A stretch of DNA of 28,541 nucleotides from RGIG3102 sp964649845 (lineage in GTDB: Bacteria; Bacillota; Clostridia; Oscillospirales; Ruminococcaceae). Below are positions 22,425 to 28,541 of this stretch, piece after piece. The position numbers were made by a program, and so were the translations under genes. The stretch's first letter is position 1. The number at the start of each line of letters is the position of its first letter. The stretch covers positions 1 to 28,541 of the forward strand of contig CAZYSS010000013.1 in NCBI GenBank assembly GCA_964649845.1, read 5' to 3'. A model generated the notes under the pieces. It was given only the letters and a program-made list of their open reading frames with translations. It made no database searches and was not told the DNA's origin.

Positions 22425-25400
22425 CCGACAATAGAAGAAATCAATTAGTAGAATTTGTTGAGCGAGAATTTATCGGCCCTGATCCTATAGAATGGGAAGG
22501 CCTGCTACAAGATAATGGAGAAGAAATATTGGTTTCGGATCCTCCGCATATCAGATATATTGCGGGAGTTCTATATCCAGCTGAAACAGTTACTACGGAT
22601 ACAGATAGTTCGATAAATAGTATAGAGCCAGAATGGCAGTTAGATGAAAATGAAACATTAGAGAGTGAATCATCGCATACAACTTCTGAACGAAGTGAAT
22701 TTTTGGAAGAAGCTGAAGAGTTTATTAATAGATCTAATGCTTATCACCAATCAGCAATAAGCTTAACTGTAGCTATAAAGCCAAGCGATGATATAAAAAT
22801 AGAAGTTTCGGCAGCAACATATGAAAAATTGCCATATAAAAACGAAACTTCTAAATATAATAAATATAAATATTTACGACGACCGATTGTTTGGAATAAT
22901 GAAGATAAGATAGTTACCCTTTCCAATGCAGAAAAAAGAATAGAGAAACTTAGAGTAAATAATTCTGGTCTCCAGATTGATATTACATATAGGTATAGTA
23001 AAGGTTCTGATTTAATCTACACCTTTACTTTGGAAAATACAAAAGAAAAAGGTGAGGATAATAATTTTTATCAAACTAAGTTTATTCTGAAATCTAAACT
23101 TGGTTTTTCTCCGATAGTAGAATCTCAAAGAATTACTACTGATGAAGATTATAAATCTAATCAATTATTATATAGAGATGTTCATAATTATGCTATCGGT
23201 CATGGATGTTCAGCGGATTGGGATGATAAAACCGAAATAGTAAGTTGGATTTCAACATCAGTATTTCCTAAACATGAAATAAAACCTATTGTCCCGAGCA
23301 AGATCGATGGAGTATCTTTGGATATGATTAAAATGAGCCCTTTAGGTGATTTTAAAGAATCTATTGAAGAGCTTCGATTGATGTGCTCAAAATATCGAGA
23401 ATGGATTAATTCTTTGAAAGTTTCTAAAGTAAAATTATCAGATATTTACTTGGAAACAGCAGGAAAACATATTAAGAATTGTGAAGAATGCTTGTCACGT
23501 ATGGAAAAAGGGATTGATTTGCTAGAATCTAATGAAAATGTAAAAATAGCATTTCAATATATGAATTTGGCAATGATAATGCAGCAGCTTCACTATAACT
23601 TGCCACTTAAAAGATGGGAAATTATTGATAGCAATGTACTTGGATTAGTGAATCCTGTACCAATTCCTGATGTCGAGGATGATAATACTTGGTGTGGAGA
23701 TAAGAGTCGATATGGTAAATGGAGACCATTCCAACTTGCATTCATACTAATGAATTTAAAATCTATGTATGACAAGGATTGTAATGAAAGAGAAATAGTA
23801 GATTTAATTTGGTTTCCAACAGGCGGCGGTAAAACAGAAGCTTATTTAGGATTGTCAGCATATACAATTTTTGTTAGAAGATTACTGAATAAAGAAGATA
23901 AGGGTACAGCTATTTTAATGCGATATACACTTAGATTGTTGACAGCACAGCAATATCAGAGAGCTGCAGCAATGATATGTTCGTGTGATTATATTCGCAG
24001 TAAAAACGAAGAATTATTTGGCAGTAACAGGATTTCAATAGGGTTATGGGTAGGTGGAGACACTACTCCTAATAAAATGGAAGATGCTGTTAAAAAATAT
24101 GAAAAGCTAACTCAAGGTGAAAAAGAAAATCCATTTGTCATTTTAAAATGTCCTTGGTGTGGTGCAGAAATGGGACCAGTTCAAAATGGTAAGATGCAGG
24201 AGGTTAAAGGCTATAAAAAGATAGTTGGTCCTCGTAAGAAAGCAAAGATAGTATTTAGGTGCAGTAACACGGAGCAGCATTGCCATTATTCTGAAGTAGA
24301 TTTACCATTGCATGTTGTTGATGATAATATTTATAATGAAACACCTACTTTACTATTGGGAACTGTAGATAAATTTGCTATGTTACCATTTAAACCAGAG
24401 GCACAGCCAATTTTTGGCTATATAAATGGTCAGAAGCTTACAACACCTGATTTGATAATTCAAGATGAGTTACACCTTATTTCAGGACCATTGGGTTCGA
24501 TGGTGGGACATTATGAAACAATGATTAGTGAATTGTGCACATTTAGGACACAATCAGGAGAGATTAAACCTAAAATAATAGCATCTACGGCTACAATTAG
24601 TAGAGCTAAAGAACAGTGTCATGCTCTTTATGGATGTGAAAAAGAAGATGTATTTCAATTTCCTCCATCAGGACTTGATGCAGGAGATTCTTTCTTTGCT
24701 AAAGAAGACAAAGATTCAAATGGTAGATTATATGTAGGTGTTCTCGCTGCGGGTTCATCATCTGATGCAACAACATTAATCAGATTGTTTTCTTCTCTTT
24801 TGTATGCTGCAAAAGCTATAGAGGTTTCTAATGAAAAAGATAGAGATCCATACTGGACAAATGTAGGATATTTTAACAGTATTAGAGAATTAGGACAAGC
24901 ATCTACATGGATTAGGGCAGACATAGATCAGCATCTAGATGTAATGTATAAAAGAAGACATGAGCATGAAAGAAGCAGTTTGGAAGAATACAGGGAAAAA
25001 AGAAGATATATTTGGAGAGATGAAGAGTTAACTAGTCGTATTTCAGGCAGTGAAGTAACATCCAGTCTGAGCAATCTTGATATAAAATATCCTCCTGCGA
25101 AGGGATTAGATGGGAAAGTTCAAAATAGACCGATTGATATTTGTTTGGCTACAAATATGATTTCTGTGGGATTGGATGTTCCTAGATTGGGATTGATGAC
25201 TGTAGCAGGACAACCAAAAACTACATCTGAATATATACAGGCAACAAGCCGTGTGGGTCGTAATTCAAAGGATGCACCAGGAGTTGTTTTTGTGCTGTAT
25301 AGACCAGGCAGACCTCGAGATAAATCTCACTATGAACAATTCAAGTCTTATCATGCTAGAATCTATTGCAATGTAGAACCAACAAGTGTAACTCCATTTT

Positions 25401-25819
25401 CTTCTCCGGTTAGAAAAAGAGCTTTACATGCAATAATGATAGGGCTAATGCGTCTGCAGGGCAATGAAACATTCAATCAAGATCCGCCTCGCTTTCCAAA
25501 TGAAGAAATGATAGCATATGTCGAAGATATAATATCAAAACGTGTGGATGATGTGGATTCTGATGAATATGAGAACACAATAAATAATATAAAAGATATT
25601 ATGAAAAAGTGGAGAAACTGGAATCCTAAAAAATGGAGCGCTTCTTACAATAAAGATTGGTCATATACCAATGATGTGCCATTAATGTTTTCAGCAGGAA
25701 GTCATAGAAATGTGGCATGGGGCGAACAAGGAATAGAAACGCCGACATCTATGCGAAATGTAGATGCTTCGTGTGAGGCAGAAGTGATTCAAAATGAATA
25801 TGTAATATTGGAGGAATAA
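22421..25819 (+). CDS. drmA: DrmA, DISARM helicase (SF2)
   Basis: 1132 aa. DrmA is the large SF2 helicase of all DISARM systems. N-terminal 400 residues form a DrmA-type non-motor region. Motor motifs: Walker A FPTGGGKTEAYLG (about 465-477), QDELHLI (681-687, motif II), SATISR-like motif III (SATISRAKEQ), ATNMISVGLDVPRLG (about 909) and ATSRVGRNSKDAPG (about 942) as motifs V and VI. Between motifs I and II a zinc-ribbon-like insert carries CPWC and C..C-H residues (about 577-620). The DELH box and RVGR..APG are characteristic. It starts inside the helicase gene by a four-base overlap, and DrmB follows after one base with GGAGG, so they are translated in step. Confidence 0.93.
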   Translation: MTDNRRNQLVEFVEREFIGPDPIEWEGLLQDNGEEILVSDPPHIRYIAGVLYPAETVTTDTDSSINSIEPEWQLDENETLESESSHTTSERSEFLEEAEEFINRSNAYHQSAISLTVAIKPSDDIKIEVSAATYEKLPYKNETSKYNKYKYLRRPIVWNNEDKIVTLSNAEKRIEKLRVNNSGLQIDITYRYSKGSDLIYTFTLENTKEKGEDNNFYQTKFILKSKLGFSPIVESQRITTDEDYKSNQLLYRDVHNYAIGHGCSADWDDKTEIVSWISTSVFPKHEIKPIVPSKIDGVSLDMIKMSPLGDFKESIEELRLMCSKYREWINSLKVSKVKLSDIYLETAGKHIKNCEECLSRMEKGIDLLESNENVKIAFQYMNLAMIMQQLHYNLPLKRWEIIDSNVLGLVNPVPIPDVEDDNTWCGDKSRYGKWRPFQLAFILMNLKSMYDKDCNEREIVDLIWFPTGGGKTEAYLGLSAYTIFVRRLLNKEDKGTAILMRYTLRLLTAQQYQRAAAMICSCDYIRSKNEELFGSNRISIGLWVGGDTTPNKMEDAVKKYEKLTQGEKENPFVILKCPWCGAEMGPVQNGKMQEVKGYKKIVGPRKKAKIVFRCSNTEQHCHYSEVDLPLHVVDDNIYNETPTLLLGTVDKFAMLPFKPEAQPIFGYINGQKLTTPDLIIQDELHLISGPLGSMVGHYETMISELCTFRTQSGEIKPKIIASTATISRAKEQCHALYGCEKEDVFQFPPSGLDAGDSFFAKEDKDSNGRLYVGVLAAGSSSDATTLIRLFSSLLYAAKAIEVSNEKDRDPYWTNVGYFNSIRELGQASTWIRADIDQHLDVMYKRRHEHERSSLEEYREKRRYIWRDEELTSRISGSEVTSSLSNLDIKYPPAKGLDGKVQNRPIDICLATNMISVGLDVPRLGLMTVAGQPKTTSEYIQATSRVGRNSKDAPGVVFVLYRPGRPRDKSHYEQFKSYHARIYCNVEPTSVTPFSSPVRKRALHAIMIGLMRLQGNETFNQDPPRFPNEEMIAYVEDIISKRVDDVDSDEYENTINNIKDIMKKWRNWNPKKWSASYNKDWSYTNDVPLMFSAGSHRNVAWGEQGIETPTSMRNVDASCEAEVIQNEYVILEE

Positions 25820-25820
25820 T

Positions 25821-27653
25821 ATGGCTTATACAGAGAAACCTATGAGAAGAAGCTCATTGATAGGGCCTTGGGGAGTTGGGGCTATTGTTCCTTTTCCAAA
25901 TGATGAGTCATTGATGATTGCAGGCTTAGATATGTGGCGTTACAAAAATAAAAATGCTTTTTTAATAAAAGATGAGCGTTTACAGAAAAGACTTGGTGTA
26001 CAAGAGTTGAGATGGCCGCCAGATTTTAGAGAAGCCAATGTTGATAAATTTAATAGTATGTTGAAAATACCAGCGGTAAGATTTCCAACATGGCATTATT
26101 GCCCTTTTTGTGGATCAATGGAAAAAACCACATTGTATCAGAAACAGCCCACATGTGATTGCTACCCATGGCCTAATGGCAGAAAGTGTGATCCTAGTAG
26201 TAAACATAAGAGAAAGCTTATTCCAGAAAGATTTATTGTTATTTGCCCAGAAGGCCATATAGATGATTTTCCCGTTGCTGAATGGTTACATGAGGGAACA
26301 GGACGTGTATATAATCCGGATACTTGCAAAATAAGAAGAAGTACTGGTGGTGCATCTGCCGCATTAACAGGCGTATATTATGAATGTACATGTGGTGCAA
26401 AAAAAAATATGGCAGGAGCGACTAAACCAAAGGCATTAATTAAAATAGGATACAAATGTAGAGGATATAAACCTTGGCAGGGAGAAGAACATGAAGATTG
26501 TGGAAATACCGATGTAAGAGTGGTACTTAGAGGTGCCACTAATGTATGGTTTGCAGATACTAGAAGTTCGATTTATATACCTACAGATGATGATCAAAAA
26601 TCTGCGATTATTCATGGTATTGTTGAAAATAATTACGAAACTTTGAATTCTAATAGAATTAATGGCGATTTAAACAGAACAATTATTGAATTCTTGGCAA
26701 AGCAATATAATGTGGATGAAGTAGAACTTTATGAAGCATTTGTAAGAAAAAGTAACGGCATGAGTGCAATAATGGATGTTAATGAGAGTATGACTGAAGA
26801 TGAATATCGATTGGCAGAATATAAAGTCCTCATTAAAAATAGCGGAAGTGATGCACAGGAATTTCATTCTGTAAATTATCCAATAGAAATTTATGATCCG
26901 ATAATAAGCAAATATTTCAAGAGCATATCACTTGTACATAAATTACAAGAGACGCGTGCATTTGTGGGGTTTTCTCGAATAGAACCACGAGACATATCTA
27001 TTTCGGAAAGTAAAAAGATGCTTAGGAAGGGATCAGCTAGCTGGTTACCCGCAATACAAGTTAATGGCGAAGGAATATTCTTCGAATTTAATAAAGAAAC
27101 ATTGCAAAAGTGGGCTGAAATGCCTGAGGTTGTAAACAGAATAAAAGGATTGAGTGAATCATATAACAAAGCTAAATTTAGCAAACGTTCTCCAGGGGAA
27201 TTAAAGCCAGAGTTCGTAGCAATACATACTTTCGCACATTTATTAATTAATCAGCTTAGCTTTGAATGTGGATACGGTAGCTCATCTATTAGAGAGCGAA
27301 TATATTGCGAAAAAACAACAAATGAACATGAAATGTATGGGGTTCTTGTTTATACAGCATCAGGTGACTCTGAAGGTTCTTTGGGTGGTCTTGTGCGACA
27401 AGGCGAAAAAGATCGAATAGAGAATACAATAAAATCAGCTATTCAAAATGCTGCTTGGTGTTCATCAGATCCAGTGTGTATTCAATCTTTGGGACAGGGG
27501 CCAGAGTCATGTAATTTGTCAGCTTGTCATAATTGCGCTATATTACCGGAAACTTGTTGTGAAAATGGTAACAGATTATTAGATAGAGGTGTTATAGTAG
27601 GTACACTTGAAGATTCAAAAATAGGATTTTTCCAAGAACTGTGTGAGAGATAA
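25821..27653 (+). CDS. drmB: DrmB, DUF1998-containing DISARM protein
   Basis: 610 aa. DrmB works with DrmA as the core complex that loads on DNA. The N-terminus MRRSSLIGPWGVGAIVPF is the DrmB start. Zinc-type clusters: C94-P-F-C97 (HYCPFCGS), several Cys at about 110-130 (CDCYPWPNGRKC), and CTCG plus YKCRG further on. The C-terminal DUF1998 region includes TFAHLLINQLSFECGYGSSSIRER and YTASGDSEGSLGGLVRQG, then a Cys-rich block C-SSDPVC-...-CNLSACHNCAILPETCCENGN (about 546-590) that probably binds metal. All key features are intact. A further gene follows after 11 bases with the ribosome site AAGGAGAG, so the operon continues. Confidence 0.93.
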   Translation: MAYTEKPMRRSSLIGPWGVGAIVPFPNDESLMIAGLDMWRYKNKNAFLIKDERLQKRLGVQELRWPPDFREANVDKFNSMLKIPAVRFPTWHYCPFCGSMEKTTLYQKQPTCDCYPWPNGRKCDPSSKHKRKLIPERFIVICPEGHIDDFPVAEWLHEGTGRVYNPDTCKIRRSTGGASAALTGVYYECTCGAKKNMAGATKPKALIKIGYKCRGYKPWQGEEHEDCGNTDVRVVLRGATNVWFADTRSSIYIPTDDDQKSAIIHGIVENNYETLNSNRINGDLNRTIIEFLAKQYNVDEVELYEAFVRKSNGMSAIMDVNESMTEDEYRLAEYKVLIKNSGSDAQEFHSVNYPIEIYDPIISKYFKSISLVHKLQETRAFVGFSRIEPRDISISESKKMLRKGSASWLPAIQVNGEGIFFEFNKETLQKWAEMPEVVNRIKGLSESYNKAKFSKRSPGELKPEFVAIHTFAHLLINQLSFECGYGSSSIRERIYCEKTTNEHEMYGVLVYTASGDSEGSLGGLVRQGEKDRIENTIKSAIQNAAWCSSDPVCIQSLGQGPESCNLSACHNCAILPETCCENGNRLLDRGVIVGTLEDSKIGFFQELCER

Positions 27654-27664
27654 GGAGAGTAAAT

Positions 27665-28541
27665 ATGTATGTAATTCTTTCTCAAAAAGTAGATAGTAAT
27701 TCAACATATGAAGATGAACTTTTTAAAGTCTATCATTACCCGGCTAGGTATAAGAATCAATTACATGAAGGTGATATTTTTATCTATTATCAAGGGAATA
27801 GGCAGAATAAAGAACATAGATATTATTTTGGAGTAGGGACTATTGGAAAAATATATACTACCGATGGTGAGAATTATTATGCGGATTTGATTAATTGTAG
27901 AAAGTTTGAGAAAAAAGTTTCTATATACCTTCCAGATGGAGGATATATAGAACAGTTGGGATATGAAACAGTTAGAAACAGCATAAATCCACCATGGCAA
28001 AGTTCTGTTAGACCTTTATCGCAAGAAGCCTTTGATTATATTATTAATATGTCTGGAACACAGCAAGAATTATCATTGCAAAATATCAATATCGACTACC
28101 TTGAGAACTTGTTAAAAAATGAAATTCGAAAATATTTTGTAGATAATGATACATCTGCGATATACAGAATAAAAAGCATATCGACCACAATAGCTCAAAA
28201 GGTATCAATTAAAGGAAATGAAAATAATTCTGAAGGGCATATATACACCCCATCGCTTAATGGGGTATCAAAAGCTCGTGAGTTTATAACATATTGTAAA
28301 AATATGAAAATGTCATATTCCTATAAAGCCGTACTGATTTTGGCATTGTTGGAGTGTGATAGTGGTAATGGAGAGCTTCATATTTCAAACGCGATAAGCT
28401 TTTTTAGAAAATATTATGAAACTAGAAAAAATAATGGTCTACCCGCGGAAATTAAAAAATGTATCTATTTAAAAGACGGAATTTCTGACGAACAGATAAA
28501 GAATAATATTATCACTAAGGTTCGTTTGTGGCCATCCCATC
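27665..28541 (+). CDS. Truncated gene: EVE/PUA-like domain protein, 3' end outside the window
   Basis: 292 codons are visible from the ATG at 27665 (AAGGAG 6-7 bases before) with no stop, so the gene runs off the right edge. Residues 1-130 begin MYVILSQ and contain GDIFIYYQG and YYFGVGTIGKIY, a pattern resembling EVE/ASCH/PUA-fold domains that read modified bases or nucleotides. Residues 195-290 are a helical domain with SYSYKAVLILALLE and FFRKYYETRKNNGLPAE, seen in restriction-linked proteins; its function is not known to me. It is the sixth gene of the defence operon after the methyltransferase. It could be a modification sensor or, if a nuclease domain follows beyond the edge, a modification-dependent nuclease. 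Confidence 0.7.
   Translation, partial: MYVILSQKVDSNSTYEDELFKVYHYPARYKNQLHEGDIFIYYQGNRQNKEHRYYFGVGTIGKIYTTDGENYYADLINCRKFEKKVSIYLPDGGYIEQLGYETVRNSINPPWQSSVRPLSQEAFDYIINMSGTQQELSLQNINIDYLENLLKNEIRKYFVDNDTSAIYRIKSISTTIAQKVSIKGNENNSEGHIYTPSLNGVSKAREFITYCKNMKMSYSYKAVLILALLECDSGNGELHISNAISFFRKYYETRKNNGLPAEIKKCIYLKDGISDEQIKNNIITKVRLWPSH

Overview
The window looks like a chromosomal segment of a gut-type, endospore-forming member of the Clostridia (Firmicutes). The signs are strong AGGAGG-type ribosome sites, a spore-cortex gene pair (PdaA-like and CwlD-like), short CGTAGGG-ended palindromic repeats between genes, and Clostridia-type hypothetical proteins. The genus cannot be read from the sequence.

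Layout. (1) About 1-6650 is ordinary chromosome of moderate GC: a carbon-nitrogen hydrolase, an SDR oxidoreductase, a membrane-anchored hypothetical protein, a small membrane protein, a D,D-carboxypeptidase, and a PdaA-like deacetylase followed without a gap by a CwlD-like amidase. (2) 6675-6761 is tRNA-Leu(CAG) with its own promoter. (3) From just after the tRNA to about 13.8 kb lies the backbone of an integrated element, with every recognised gene on the minus strand: tyrosine integrase, FtsK/SpoIIIE-type DNA pump, a Rep of the CRESS-DNA type (HUH nuclease plus superfamily 3 helicase), small accessory proteins, regulators and strongly structured non-coding DNA. Next to rep is a perfect 14-bp stem whose loop carries TAGTATTAC, the nonanucleotide origin motif of circovirus-like replicons, followed by two tandem hexamers. 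(4) From 13.96 kb to the window end all genes are on the plus strand and clearly AT-rich. They are a SLOG-family protein under a three-operator control region, a small XRE regulator, and then one tight operon: C5-cytosine methyltransferase (DrmMII-like), AIPR protein, DrmE-like protein, NERD-nuclease/UvrD-type helicase, DrmA helicase, DrmB (DUF1998) and a truncated protein with an EVE/PUA-like N-terminus. This is a class 2 DISARM-type anti-phage system with extra parts.

How it fits together (inference). The integrase put the element at the 3' end of tRNA-Leu. Rep and its origin would copy the excised circle by rolling circle, and the FtsK-like pump could move it between cells, as in actinomycete AICE elements. 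The defence operon is cargo: the methyltransferase would mark host DNA, while DrmA/DrmB with DrmE, the NERD helicase and AIPR would act on unmarked invading DNA. The right end of the element and a possible drmC lie outside the window.
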